DNA from: Pseudotabrizicola sp.
Lineage (GTDB): Bacteria; Pseudomonadota; Alphaproteobacteria; Rhodobacterales; Rhodobacteraceae
Length of the DNA stretch: 64,000 bases
Direction: 5' to 3'
NCBI RefSeq assembly: GCF_030684215.1
Contig: NZ_JAUXOV010000071.1
Location: 60,724-124,723, forward strand
Position numbers and translations under genes: made by a program. Below the pieces are notes generated by a model. The model ran no database searches. It had not been told where the DNA came from and saw only the letters and a list, made by a program, of their open reading frames with translations. Shown here piece after piece: positions 38,797-50,587 of this stretch. Position 1 is the stretch's first letter; every line of letters begins with the position of its first letter.

Positions 38797-39992
38797 CAGA
38801 CTTTCGCCCTTTTGATCTTCCGGACCAGCGAAACCACGCCTTCCGTCACCTCTGCCCCATCAGAGGCCACCCTCCATGCCGCTTGCGCAAGGCGTGCCGC
38901 GCGGTCTGGCGACAGCAAATCAGACAGGGCTTCGCCCAGATCGGTCGCACTTCCCACCGCCCGGGCCGCGCGCGCGGCCCCCAAGCGTCCGAAAGTGCCG
39001 CCAAATGGACCCGGTCTCGGACCGTACAATATTGCCGACCCAAGGGCCGCCGGTTCCATTGGGTTTCTTACGCAACCCTGCCCCGCCAGACTGCCGCCCA
39101 TGAACGTAATGGGCGCAAGCCGATACCAAAGGCCCAGCTCTGACATGCCGTCGGCCACGAAAACTTCGACCTCTGGTTCGGGCTCCTGATCGTGTGTCCG
39201 TTCGGCGACAATCCAGCCTTCATCATCCGCCAGCCGCTTCGCGAGCGCCCCGGAGCGCGCCGGATCTTCTGGTGCGACGATCAGCAAAAGACGATGGGCC
39301 AAACTTTGCGCCGCGCGATGTGCGGCAATAACGGCGGCCTCTTCAGCTTCGGGCAACCCTACCGCCAACCACACCGGGCGCGTCGCCAGCAGTTTTGCCA
39401 GGGCCGCACGCTCAGCCTCCAGACAGGACAAAGCGGCACTGTCTTCCTCCATTCGTCCGACGGCACTGACAGCGGCCAAAGATGCGCCACTCTTGCGAAA
39501 GGCGCGTGCTGACGCCTCGTCTATGGTCAAAACATGCGAAAAGCTTTGCAATGATGCCCGCATAAGACCGGGGTACCAGCCCTCACGCTCCTTTAGAACA
39601 TAGGGCGCACGACCATCCACCATGAGCAAAGGCAGACCAAGTTCCCCCGCCTCGTGCAGCAAAGAGGGGCGCAGTTCGCCGTCTGAAAAAAGCACCATTT
39701 CGGGTTGCCAGTGATTCAGAAACGCACGCGCCTCGGCTGGTCTGTCGATGGGTGGCGGCTGGTGAACAAGACCTGTCAGAGGCGACACCGCCTCAGGACA
39801 GGTGAACAACACATTAACGCTGTCTTCGTCGATCAGTCTGGCCGCCAGTTCCAACAAACCTCTGGCGGTTTCGGCGGTCGGCGAGTGCATCCAGATCAGG
39901 CGACCGGGCATCCGGTCGGGCCAGACGACCCCGGCAGTCGGGTCTCGCCGGGGGCGCAGGTTATAAAGCGTCAGGCCAAGGGAATGAACCAT
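38796..39992 (-). CDS. waaA: 3-deoxy-D-manno-octulosonic acid transferase (WaaA/KdtA)
   Basis: Adds Kdo to lipid A before export. The 398-residue product starts [17 protein letters not shown], 13 bases after the DUF4170 stop; an upstream in-frame start would read through unrelated sequence. [24 protein letters not shown] is the glycosyltransferase N-terminal domain, and the acceptor/donor region follows with [23 protein letters not shown]. There is no clear N-terminal membrane anchor, unlike enterobacterial WaaA. Confidence 0.88.
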   Translation of the reverse strand: MVHSLGLTLYNLRPRRDPTAGVVWPDRMPGRLIWMHSPTAETARGLLELAARLIDEDSVNVLFTCPEAVSPLTGLVHQPPPIDRPAEARAFLNHWQPEMVLFSDGELRPSLLHEAGELGLPLLMVDGRAPYVLKEREGWYPGLMRASLQSFSHVLTIDEASARAFRKSGASLAAVSAVGRMEEDSAALSCLEAERAALAKLLATRPVWLAVGLPEAEEAAVIAAHRAAQSLAHRLLLIVAPEDPARSGALAKRLADDEGWIVAERTHDQEPEPEVEVFVADGMSELGLWYRLAPITFMGGSLAGQGCVRNPMEPAALGSAILYGPRPGPFGGTFGRLGAARAARAVGSATDLGEALSDLLSPDRAARLAQAAWRVASDGAEVTEGVVSLVRKIKRAKV

Positions 39993-40005
39993 TTGGGTCG
40001 CAGGA

Positions 40006-40251
40006 TTACCGGCCCAGTTCTTCCGTTGCAGAGGCGGCCTGCTCCTCATCGCGCAGACGGTGAATATGGGCAATGAAATAGCGCATATGAGCGTTATCCA
40101 CTGTCCGCTGCGCCTCGGCTTTCCAGGCTTTGTGAGCCGCCGCATAGTCGGCAAACATTCCGACGATGTGAATATCATCCACATTTTCAAAGGTTGACTT
40201 GGAGGGGTCAACCAGTTCCCCGCCAAACACAAGGTGTAGCCGCTGAGTCAT
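40006..40251 (-). CDS. DUF4170 family small protein
   Basis: An 81-residue cytosolic protein (MTQRLHLVFGGELVDPSKSTF) preceded by GGAG. Its role is unknown, but DUF4170 genes lie beside waaA and lpxK in Rhodobacterales, so a link to lipid A synthesis is likely. The 171-base gap to 40422 shows no gene. Confidence 0.82.
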   Translation of the reverse strand: MTQRLHLVFGGELVDPSKSTFENVDDIHIVGMFADYAAAHKAWKAEAQRTVDNAHMRYFIAHIHRLRDEEQAASATEELGR

Positions 40252-40422
40252 TCATATGCTCCGTCATCTGTTGGTTGCTTCCACCCCGGTAAGACAGGGT
40301 AAAGAGCCCAAGGGCAAGATCAAGCCCGCATCCGAAGGGTCGGCGTTTCCGATTTCGAAAGATTCGCTTCGTAAGGTCTGCATAAGCACCAGAACGGTGC
40401 GTGTAAATCGGGCGGGTGGCGC

Positions 40423-41112
40423 ATGCGGCAGAATGCAGTTTTACGGGTTGGCTTGGCTGTTGTGTGGCTTGCGGGCTTGTCACAAGCAGATCAGTCGAAT
40501 GCATTCGCTCTTTCATCGCATGGCGGGGTCAATCCTTGCGACAACGCTGCGGCAAAGGCGGCAAAGTCCAGCGGCGCACCGCTTGATGTTCTTATGGCAA
40601 TCGCACGGGTTGAAACGGGGCGCACCATCGGTGGCGTGTTTTCGCCTTGGCCATGGGCGGTCAATCAAGCCGGGACCGGTTCTTTCTTTGACACCGCGCA
40701 AGACGCGGTGGTTCATGTTTCGCAGGCCATGACCAATGGTGAGCGCAACATTGATATCGGTTGTTTTCAAATCAATGTTCGCTGGCACGGTGATGCATTT
40801 GCATCGCTGGATGCGATGTTCGACCCAAACCAAAATGCATCTTACGCCGCTCATTTCCTGCTACGGCTCTATGACGAGTTTGGGACATGGGACGGCGCGA
40901 TCGGGGCCTATCACTCTCGGCAAGCAGGGGCCGCGACAGCCTATTTGTCCAAGGTTTCGGGTTTGATGGCAGGACCCCCGCCACAGCCCATCGCGCTATC
41001 AACCGCGCAGCGCGACAACCGCTATCCATTGCTGCGTTCCGGCCCCTCCGCTGGGAATGGGTCGCTGGTTGCCACCAGGTCTGACCTTCCTGCCATCCCA
41101 TTGTTCCGGTAA
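40423..41112 (+). CDS. Lytic transglycosylase, probable flagellar (SltF-like)
   Basis: Exported muramidase, 229 residues, with a signal peptide (residues 1-29) followed by an SLT domain: LDVLMAIARVETGRTIGG contains the catalytic glutamate, and DIGCFQINVRWHG is the family core. It heads a flagellar export cluster, so it probably opens the peptidoglycan for the rod, as SltF does in Rhodobacter. Confidence 0.85.
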   Translation: MRQNAVLRVGLAVVWLAGLSQADQSNAFALSSHGGVNPCDNAAAKAAKSSGAPLDVLMAIARVETGRTIGGVFSPWPWAVNQAGTGSFFDTAQDAVVHVSQAMTNGERNIDIGCFQINVRWHGDAFASLDAMFDPNQNASYAAHFLLRLYDEFGTWDGAIGAYHSRQAGAATAYLSKVSGLMAGPPPQPIALSTAQRDNRYPLLRSGPSAGNGSLVATRSDLPAIPLFR

Positions 41113-41119
41113 TCGCAAG

Positions 41120-43195
41120 ATGACCGTCCAGGACCGAATAGCTCTTTTCTTTCGTCCGACCATCCTGCTTGCCTTGGCGCTGATGACCATCATCGTGATG
41201 ATGGTGCTGCCCGTACCGGCATGGATGCTCGACATCGGGCTTGCACTCTCATTTGCACTTGCGATCCTGATGCTGACGGTGACACTGTTCATCGAACGGC
41301 CACTCGATTTCTCGGCATTCCCGACAATCTTATTGTCATCGCTGATGTTGCGGCTGTCGCTCAACGTGTCCTCAACCAAACTGATCATTGGCGAAGGGCA
41401 CACCGGAACGAGTGCTGCCGGGGCTGTGATCGAAGGGTTTGCCAACTTCATCATGGGCGGCAACGTTCTTTTGGGTCTGGTCATCTTTTGCGTTCTGCTG
41501 ATCGTGAACTTTATGGTCATCACCAAAGGTGCGGGCCGGATGGCCGAGGTTGGTGCCCGCTTTGCACTGGACGGTATGCCGGGCAGGCAGCTCGCGATTG
41601 ACGCCGATATGGCCGCCGGTGCCATTGACCACGCCGAAGCCAAAGAGCGGCGCGAACGTGAACTGGCCGAGACGAACTTTTTCGGCTCGCTCGACGGCGC
41701 GTCAAAATTTGTCAAAGGTGACGCGGTTGCAGGCCTTCTGATCACCATGCTGAATATCGTCATGGGGCTAGTGATGGGGGTGTTTTTGCACAACATGCCC
41801 ATTGGCCGCGCGTTCGAAACCTATGCCATCCTGACCGTCGGCGATGGTCTTGTCAGCCAGATCCCGGCGGTCATCATCTCTGTGGCGGCGGCTTTGCTGC
41901 TTGCCCGCGGTGGCGCAAAGGGCGCGGCAGACGTTTCTTTCTTCGCACAACTGGGCCGGTATCCCGGCGCGCTTGGAACGGTTGCCGTTCTGATGGCTCT
42001 GTTCGCGCTTGTACCGGGGATGCCATTTTTGCCGTTCATTCTTGGGGCTGGCACTTTGGCGGGAACTGCGTTGCTGGTCCACAGGCGCAATGAGCAGCCA
42101 AAAAGCGAACCTTCACCAACGACCGAGCCACAACGAAAGCGGGCCTTGGGTGATGTTCTTGATTTTGATGAACTTCATCTGGAATTTGCGCCTGACCTGA
42201 TTGCGATGGTGCTTGATCCCGCCACCGGTCTTGATGGTCGCATCGGAAACATGCGTAACCATATTGCGGCAAGCTATGGCCTTATACTGCCCGAGATCCG
42301 GCTAACAGATGAACCCTCTTTGCCGCCCGGCAGCTACCGCATCCGGATACAGGGGGTGGAACGTGTGACCAACCGGCTGATGCCGGACCGCTGTCTTGTT
42401 CTGCTGAACGAGGGCATGCCAGCGCCTGATGGTGTAGATGTTAGTGAACCGGTTTACGGCACACCGGCCCGCTGGATTCTGCCTGACATGCAGGAAGATG
42501 CGGCAATCGCGGGCATGACCGTCGTCTCTCCCCCCGAAGTGCTGGCAACCCATTTGCTGGAGGTGATCCGCGCCAATCTTGCCCGTCTGCTGTCGCTGCG
42601 TGGTCTCCGGCGGCTTTTGGATGAATATGTTAACGTATCAGACCCTTCACGGGCCGAGTCCAATCGCAAGCTGCTGGATGACATGATCCCGGAAAAGGTG
42701 CCGGTTGATTTACTGCTGTCCGTCTTGCGACTTCTGCTGGACGAGCGGGTCTCTGTCCGCAATCTGCCCTTGATCCTTGAAGCGATTGCAGAAGGGCGGG
42801 GCCTGCCCTCGGCCGAAGCGATCTGCGAACATGTCCGCCAGAAAATCGGTTTTCAACTGGTGGCAGACCTGAAGCGCCATGACGGCACGATCCCATTGAT
42901 CCAAATTGCGCCAGAATGGGAAAAAACCTTTGTGGCCTATCAGGTTGACGGAGAACGCGGGCACCGAGACGTTGCGCTGCCGCCAGAACAGTTCTCGCGC
43001 CTGTCTGGCCTTTTGGCCGAAAAGATAAACCGGGCCACCGAAAGCGGCATCAATGCAGCCATCGTGACGTCAACACTCAGACGGCGCTTTGTCAGAACCG
43101 TGCTTGCCGCCAAAGGGTTAAGCACGCCAGTCCTGTCCTATGAGGAGATCGGCCTAGAGGCGCGGCCCGCCATTGTTGGCCTTGTTCCGCAATGA
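41120..43195 (+). CDS. flhA: Flagellar export gate protein FlhA
   Basis: Core of the type III export gate in the inner membrane. I chose the ATG of MTVQDRIALFFRPTIL, following the stop of the transglycosylase gene. The 691-residue product has about eight membrane helices in the first 310 residues and a large cytoplasmic domain. The conserved FHIPEP loop shows as GRMAEVGARFALDGMPGRQLAIDADMAAG. The stop overlaps fliR (ATGA). Confidence 0.96.
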   Translation: MTVQDRIALFFRPTILLALALMTIIVMMVLPVPAWMLDIGLALSFALAILMLTVTLFIERPLDFSAFPTILLSSLMLRLSLNVSSTKLIIGEGHTGTSAAGAVIEGFANFIMGGNVLLGLVIFCVLLIVNFMVITKGAGRMAEVGARFALDGMPGRQLAIDADMAAGAIDHAEAKERRERELAETNFFGSLDGASKFVKGDAVAGLLITMLNIVMGLVMGVFLHNMPIGRAFETYAILTVGDGLVSQIPAVIISVAAALLLARGGAKGAADVSFFAQLGRYPGALGTVAVLMALFALVPGMPFLPFILGAGTLAGTALLVHRRNEQPKSEPSPTTEPQRKRALGDVLDFDELHLEFAPDLIAMVLDPATGLDGRIGNMRNHIAASYGLILPEIRLTDEPSLPPGSYRIRIQGVERVTNRLMPDRCLVLLNEGMPAPDGVDVSEPVYGTPARWILPDMQEDAAIAGMTVVSPPEVLATHLLEVIRANLARLLSLRGLRRLLDEYVNVSDPSRAESNRKLLDDMIPEKVPVDLLLSVLRLLLDERVSVRNLPLILEAIAEGRGLPSAEAICEHVRQKIGFQLVADLKRHDGTIPLIQIAPEWEKTFVAYQVDGERGHRDVALPPEQFSRLSGLLAEKINRATESGINAAIVTSTLRRRFVRTVLAAKGLSTPVLSYEEIGLEARPAIVGLVPQ

Positions 43196-43962
43196 ACGAG
43201 ATGCTCACCCTTCTGATGGCGTTTCATGGCCTTGCCGCCGATCAGGCCGAGGTGGCAGCGCTTGTTTTTCTGCGTGTCGGTGCCGTGATGGCAAGCTTGC
43301 CCGCTTTTGGTGAAGTCACCATCCCTGCACGTATCAGGCTGGTGCTGGCCATTGTCTTTTCCGCCGCGATCTTCCCCGCAGTCCAGCCCACGCTGCAAGA
43401 CATTCCACTGGAGACCGGGTTCGCCCCGGAAGTTCTGATCGGTCTGGCGCTTGGCATCATGGTGCGGCTGTTCGTGCTGTCGCTGATAACGGCGGGATCT
43501 ATCGCCGCAAACGCCACATCTTTGTCACAGCTTTTCCCCGCCGGAGCAGAGGCGCAGCCTGCAATATCCAAACTTCTGGTGGTCACGGGTCTGGCGCTTG
43601 CCGTCACAACCGGCTTCCACCTTCGAGTGCTTGATTACCTGCTGCTCGGCTATGACTTGCTGCCCGCCGGGCACTGGCCATCCGCGGGCTTGCTTGCCGA
43701 ATGGGGCGTCGCCCAGACCGGGCGCGCTTTCGCGATGGCCTTCATGATTGCCATGCCCTTTGTCATTGCATCGCTCATTTATAACGTGGCGCTTGGGGTG
43801 ATCAACCGCGCCATGCCACAACTGATGGTCATGTTCGTCGGCGCCCCAGCCCTGAGCCTTGGCGGGCTGGTACTGTTCGCACTTGTTGCCCCTTTGGGTC
43901 TGGCTGTCTGGCTCCAGACCCTGAACAGCTTTCTTGCCGCGCCTGCAGCACCGATACCCTAG
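43192..43962 (+). CDS. fliR: Flagellar export gate protein FliR
   Basis: Integral-membrane export gate component, 256 residues with five to six hydrophobic helices and the family pattern AALVFLRVGAVMASLPAFGEVTIPARIRL. It overlaps flhA by four bases, and flhB follows after 6 bases. Confidence 0.94.
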   Translation: MNEMLTLLMAFHGLAADQAEVAALVFLRVGAVMASLPAFGEVTIPARIRLVLAIVFSAAIFPAVQPTLQDIPLETGFAPEVLIGLALGIMVRLFVLSLITAGSIAANATSLSQLFPAGAEAQPAISKLLVVTGLALAVTTGFHLRVLDYLLLGYDLLPAGHWPSAGLLAEWGVAQTGRAFAMAFMIAMPFVIASLIYNVALGVINRAMPQLMVMFVGAPALSLGGLVLFALVAPLGLAVWLQTLNSFLAAPAAPIP

Positions 43963-43968
43963 CCTAAC

Positions 43969-45057
43969 ATGTCAAACTCCGATGACCAAAGCCCCGGCGA
44001 TAAAGAGCACGATCCAAGCGAAAAGAAGCTGGCGGATGCGCGTCGCAAAGGTGACATCGCCAAGTCGACCGAGCTTTTGGCCGCCGCCGCCTACACCGGG
44101 TTGCTTCTTGCGGGACTTGCTGGGGATCAGGCAGTGACAAAAGCTGCAACCACGGGCCGCATTCTGATTGAGCAGGCCCCAGAAATCGCGCGACTTGCCA
44201 CAGGATCTGCTCGCACCGTTGTTGGCGGAATTATTCAGACTGCAATCTTTCCCTTGATTTTGTTGCTTTTTGTTCCTGCAGTGATGGTGGTTTTGGCCCT
44301 TATCGCTCAACGCGCTATTGTCTTTGCGCCCGACAAGCTGGTGCCCAAACTGTCACGCATTTCTCCATTGGCGACGGCGAAGAAAAAATTTGGGGCTGAG
44401 GGTCTTTTCGAATTTGCAAAGAATTTTGCAAAGCTGATGATAGTCGCAATTGCCCTTGGATGGTTCCTTACGGGCCATGTTGACAGCATTCTCGCAACTG
44501 CGACACTCGATCCGAGACAAGGCCTAAGTCATCTTGTCACCTTGCTTGCTCAGTTTCTGGTCATCGTCATTTTGGTGACTGCGACGATCGGGGCCGGTGA
44601 TCTTCTGTGGCAGCGCCACGCTCTTTTGCAGCGCAATCGGATGTCGCGAAAGGAACTGATGGATGAGATGAAAGAAAGCGATGGTGATCCGCATGCCAAA
44701 TCGCAGCGGCGACAACGCGGGCAGGAAATTGCGATGAATCAGATGCTTGCCGATGTGGTCACGGCGAATGTTGTCATCGTCAACCCGACGCACTTTGCCG
44801 TTGCGCTCAAATGGAACAAGGGGGCCCGCAGCGCGCCCATAGTAGTGGCAAAAGGGGTGGATGAGATTGCTCAGCGCATTCGCAAAACCGCTGCGGAAAG
44901 CGGCGTGCCGATCCATTCTGACCCACCAACGGCGCGCTCACTGTTTGCCACAGTAGACATCGGCAAGCCCATCGGACGTGATCAGTACCGCGCAGTGGCA
45001 GCAGCAATACGCTTTGCCGACGCGATGCGTAAACGCGCTCGGGACAGAATCCGATGA
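43969..45057 (+). CDS. flhB: Flagellar export switch protein FlhB
   Basis: Controls the switch from hook to filament export. The 362-residue product has a charged N-terminus (SEKKLADARRKGDIAKS), four membrane helices and the cytoplasmic domain with the autocleavage motif NPTH at about residue 272 (VNPTHFAVALKW). It overlaps the next gene by four bases. Confidence 0.96.
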   Translation: MSNSDDQSPGDKEHDPSEKKLADARRKGDIAKSTELLAAAAYTGLLLAGLAGDQAVTKAATTGRILIEQAPEIARLATGSARTVVGGIIQTAIFPLILLLFVPAVMVVLALIAQRAIVFAPDKLVPKLSRISPLATAKKKFGAEGLFEFAKNFAKLMIVAIALGWFLTGHVDSILATATLDPRQGLSHLVTLLAQFLVIVILVTATIGAGDLLWQRHALLQRNRMSRKELMDEMKESDGDPHAKSQRRQRGQEIAMNQMLADVVTANVVIVNPTHFAVALKWNKGARSAPIVVAKGVDEIAQRIRKTAAESGVPIHSDPPTARSLFATVDIGKPIGRDQYRAVAAAIRFADAMRKRARDRIR

Positions 45058-45383
45058 ACACCGCGGATCGACTTCGCCAGCTCAAAGCAATCACAGATCT
45101 TATGCGAGACCGCGATCTGTCACGCCTGAGTCTTGCTTCCCTGCAGAAGGCCAAGATAGAGGCGCTTCTTGGCAGTCTGGACAAAACGCATTCTGCACCT
45201 GGATTGGACCCGATTGTAGCGGCACAGGTTGTTGACCGTTTCGGCCTTTGGACAACAAATCGTCGGATTTTGCTTAATCAGCAACTTTCCCGCGCAACCG
45301 CCGACTGGCTGGGTGCAAGGGCCGATGCGCAAAGATCCTTCGGGCGGGCTGAGGTTGTAGACAAGCTGACATCAAAGCGATGA
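45054..45383 (+). CDS. Small flagellar-operon protein, function unknown
   Basis: A 109-residue, basic, mostly helical product (MNTADRLRQLKAITDLMRDRDLSRLSLA; TADWLGARADAQRSFGRAEVVDKL) translationally coupled to flhB. Size and helicity recall FliJ-like export chaperones, but I do not see a clear family match. Location strongly suggests a role in flagellar export. Confidence 0.75.
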   Translation: MNTADRLRQLKAITDLMRDRDLSRLSLASLQKAKIEALLGSLDKTHSAPGLDPIVAAQVVDRFGLWTTNRRILLNQQLSRATADWLGARADAQRSFGRAEVVDKLTSKR

Positions 45384-45488
45384 TGCCCCAGCCAAATACG
45401 GGGCAGCAGACATAACAATGCCGGACAGTTTCATTGACACATGGCCCGGCATCGGCCCAATCGGTCTGCCCTTTGGGTCAACCGCTGG

Positions 45489-45653
45489 TCAGGATTTGGC
45501 AGGATCATCCGAGGTTTCGGTTTCAGCTTTTTCTGGTGCAGCTGCGGGCCGCGCGCCCAAAGAAAATTGCTTCCACTTCCGGGACTTCGGGCTGCCGGGT
45601 TTGCTGAGGAATTCGGTAAGGTCAAAGGGTGTTTTCTGCGGGGAATATCCCAT
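45489..45653 (-). CDS. Small conserved-looking protein, 54 residues
   Basis: Begins MGYSPQKTPFDLTEFLSKPGS, preceded on the minus strand by a CAGGAGCC ribosome site at good spacing. It is Ser/Pro/Lys-rich with an acidic Ala/Glu tail and has no signal or membrane segment. A longer in-frame start exists upstream but lacks a site and has unlike codon use. Function unknown. Flanking gaps 45384-45488 and 45654-45824 show no gene. Confidence 0.5.
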   Translation of the reverse strand: MGYSPQKTPFDLTEFLSKPGSPKSRKWKQFSLGARPAAAPEKAETETSDDPAKS

Positions 45654-45824
45654 GGTCAGGCTCCTGTCAGGCTGGATTCGGTGTAAAACCGGCCGGGACA
45701 GAGCCTGCCATGACGCCGCACATAGACTCTGTGCAGGTTTACTCAAGATGGGGTTCCGGGTGGTGATAAACCAGTGCCATTGCATAACAATCGCGCAAGC
45801 CAAGGGGAACACCCGCAACTTTTG

Positions 45825-45850
45825 ACCCGCCCCAAACGCAAAGGGGCGGT
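45825..45850 (-). terminator. Probable terminator of gyrB
   Basis: CCGCCCC (minus strand) pairs with GGGGCGG across a 9-base loop just past the gyrB stop. The following T content is weak (GTCAAAAG), so confidence is moderate. Confidence 0.55.
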
Positions 45851-45858
45851 GCCTTTGA

Positions 45859-48339
<2,481 letters not shown>

Positions 48340-48390
48340 TTATACCCCCGGGGGCTGGGAATGTCACCCCTAAGACACAAGATTTGGGGG

Positions 48391-49011
48391 TCAGGTAAAG
48401 GGAATCACGCAACCCACCGCAATCAGCAAAACCCCCGACACCATGTTCAGTCGCTGCAAGGCCGCTGGGCTTTGCAGCAATCGCCGCGCCCGGTCCAGAA
48501 ACAACGCCAACCCCAGATTTCCCAGCATCGGGATCAGCGCAGAAACCGCCAGAATCGCCGCCACATCCCAGGCCGTCACCCGACCAAGATCAAAGAAGCC
48601 CGGCAAAAAACCCATGTAGAACAAAATTGCCTTGGGGTTGCCGATCACCGCCGCCACGCCCACCGAAAAGCCGGCCCAGACACCGGGCCGCGTCAACCGG
48701 CTGTCTGCACCCGGCACCGCTGCCGGCTTGCGCAGCAACAAAGCCCCCATCACGATGAAGACCGCCGCAGCCGCCCAGCGCAATATTTCCAACAAGCCGC
48801 CATAGATCGACAAAACCCAAGCCAGCCCCAGAATGGCGCAAAACGGCCAGATCAGATCGCCCAGCGCTACTCCCACTGCCAAGGGCCAAGCCCCCGCCAT
48901 CCCACCCGACAGCGCCCGCGCGGTCAAAGCCACCCATACCGGGCCGGGAATGACCCACAGCCCTACCATCGCCAGTGCATAAAGCCCCAATTGATGCAGC
49001 GTCACGGTCAT
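48391..49011 (-). CDS. LysE/RhtB-family amino acid exporter
   Basis: Inner-membrane exporter, 206 residues, five to six helices, with LWVIPGPVWVALTARALSGGMAGA and GNPKAILFYMGFLPGFFD signatures. I chose the ATG of MTVTLHQLGLYAL, which overlaps the stop of the VOC gene. The substrate is unknown. Confidence 0.9.
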   Translation of the reverse strand: MTVTLHQLGLYALAMVGLWVIPGPVWVALTARALSGGMAGAWPLAVGVALGDLIWPFCAILGLAWVLSIYGGLLEILRWAAAAVFIVMGALLLRKPAAVPGADSRLTRPGVWAGFSVGVAAVIGNPKAILFYMGFLPGFFDLGRVTAWDVAAILAVSALIPMLGNLGLALFLDRARRLLQSPAALQRLNMVSGVLLIAVGCVIPFT

Positions 49012-49433
49012 GGCAGCGTCAGCGTGCCGTCTTTGTTCAGCGGCCAGAACGGATTCATCGCCACTTCCCACACATGCCCATCCGCATCGGCCCAATAGCC
49101 CGAGTACCCGCCCCAGAATACCTTCTCGGGCCGCTTCAGCGCCACAGCCCCTGCCTTCAACGCCGCCTCAAAGGCAGCGTCAACTTCGACCTCGGTTGCA
49201 AAGTTCTGCGCCAGCGTAACTGCGCCAACGCCCAAATCAGCCCCCGGCCGCCCTTGATCGGCAGCTAGAGCCGCGCGGCCAAACAATCCCAGCACCGCGC
49301 CCTGCATCTGGAAAAAAGCCACGCCGTCCTGGCTTTCACGATGTTCAACCCAACCCAACCGCGCGTAAAACGCCCGTGCCGCGGCCAGATCGTTCACCCC
49401 TAAGGTGATCAAGGTCACCCGCTGCAACGTCAT
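49008..49433 (-). CDS. VOC-family (glyoxalase/bleomycin-resistance fold) protein
   Basis: A 141-residue vicinal-oxygen-chelate protein: VTLITLGVNDLAAARAFYARLGW at the start and GYSGYWADADGHVWEVAMNPFW at the end. The reaction is unknown. Overlaps recF by four bases at one end and the exporter by four at the other. Confidence 0.88.
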   Translation of the reverse strand: MTLQRVTLITLGVNDLAAARAFYARLGWVEHRESQDGVAFFQMQGAVLGLFGRAALAADQGRPGADLGVGAVTLAQNFATEVEVDAAFEAALKAGAVALKRPEKVFWGGYSGYWADADGHVWEVAMNPFWPLNKDGTLTLP

Positions 49434-50518
49434 TCCCGCACCTCCGACACACCACCATCTTCAGTCACGGACAGGCTTTGCGCCCGCCCACCCAGAGTAT
49501 CGAACAAGGCAGGCTCCGTCCCTGTCATCACAGCCTGCGCGCCCAGCGCACAGATCTCATCATACAAGGCCGCGCGCCGATCCGCATCCAGATGCGCCGC
49601 GACCTCGTCCAAAAGCACCACGGGCGCCCGGCCAAGATCGGCGGCCAAGGCCCGTGCGTTGGCGAGGATCAGCGAAATCAGCAGCGCCTTCTGCTCTCCG
49701 GTCGAACACTGTGCGGCCTCCACTCCTTTGGAGGCAAACACCGCTGCCATATCCAGGCGATGCGGTCCCTGCAAAGTGCGTCCCGCAGCCATATCGCGCG
49801 CGCGCCCCTCGGCCAACGCCAGTGCCAGATCGACATAGCCTCCCTCTGGATGCACCAAGGATAGATCAGCGCGCGGAAACACCGTCTCGGGCCCCTCTTG
49901 CGCCGCAGCAAGTCGCGCAACCGCCGCCGCCCGGTTGGCATCGATCTGCGCCGCCGCCTCTGCCATGCGCGCCTCAATCACCCCATACCAATGCGCATCC
50001 CGCACCTGATCCTTCAGCATCCGGTTCCGTTCACGCATCGCCTTGTCATAGCTCAGCACAGCCTCGCCATGTTCAGGCGTGAAACTCAGTGTCATCCGGT
50101 CCAGAAAGCGCCGCCGACCCTCGGCAGCTTCGATCCACAACCGATCCATCGCGGGCACCAGCCACAAAACCCGCAGCACGCGCCCCAGCATCGCCTGCGT
50201 CGCGGCCTTGCCATCGATCCGCACCACCCGCGCGTCCGTGCCTTCAACGAAAGTGACCACCTCATGCGGGGCGTCCAGACCGTCAACCTCTGACGTCAGC
50301 TTCCAACCCAACGCATCAGGGCGCCGCGCAAGATCATCAGCCCCTGCCCTACGCAAACCACGGCCCGGCGAAAGCAAGGAAATTGCTTCCAGAATATTCG
50401 TCTTGCCTGCACCATTTGGCCCATGGATAGCTACAGGCCGCCCGTCAAAGACAAGCCGCGTCAAGCGATGGCTGCGAAACTGCGACAGCATCAGCGATCT
50501 GATCGCAAGGCCAGCCAA
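49430..50518 (-). CDS. recF: DNA replication and repair protein RecF
   Basis: SMC-like ATPase of RecA loading at gaps, 362 residues. Walker A is HGPNGAGKTNILE; the signature STGEQKALLISLILANARAL and Walker B VVLLDEVAAHLD follow. The start is TTG at 50518, preceded by AAAGGGG; that site lies in a repeat (copy B). Confidence 0.95.
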   Translation of the reverse strand: MAGLAIRSLMLSQFRSHRLTRLVFDGRPVAIHGPNGAGKTNILEAISLLSPGRGLRRAGADDLARRPDALGWKLTSEVDGLDAPHEVVTFVEGTDARVVRIDGKAATQAMLGRVLRVLWLVPAMDRLWIEAAEGRRRFLDRMTLSFTPEHGEAVLSYDKAMRERNRMLKDQVRDAHWYGVIEARMAEAAAQIDANRAAAVARLAAAQEGPETVFPRADLSLVHPEGGYVDLALALAEGRARDMAAGRTLQGPHRLDMAAVFASKGVEAAQCSTGEQKALLISLILANARALAADLGRAPVVLLDEVAAHLDADRRAALYDEICALGAQAVMTGTEPALFDTLGGRAQSLSVTEDGGVSEVRE

Positions 50519-50524
50519 CCGCTG

Positions 50525-50579
50525 CCCCTTTCATCTTGGCAAAAATACTCTGGGGGTCCAGGGGTAAAACCCCCGGTCC
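50525..50579 (+). repeat. Palindromic repeat between recF and dnaN (copy B)
   Basis: Shares with copy A (16326-16382) the order CCCCTTTCATCTTGGC, AAATACTCTGGGGG and a GC-rich hairpin (GGGGT, AAA, ACCCC). Its CCCCTTT provides the AAAGGGG ribosome site of recF on the minus strand. Confidence 0.65.
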
Positions 50580-50587
50580 GCCCGACG

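Noticed and set aside
40088..40097. DnaA box TTATCCACT
   Set aside because: It has one mismatch and lies inside the DUF4170 coding sequence, without neighbours.
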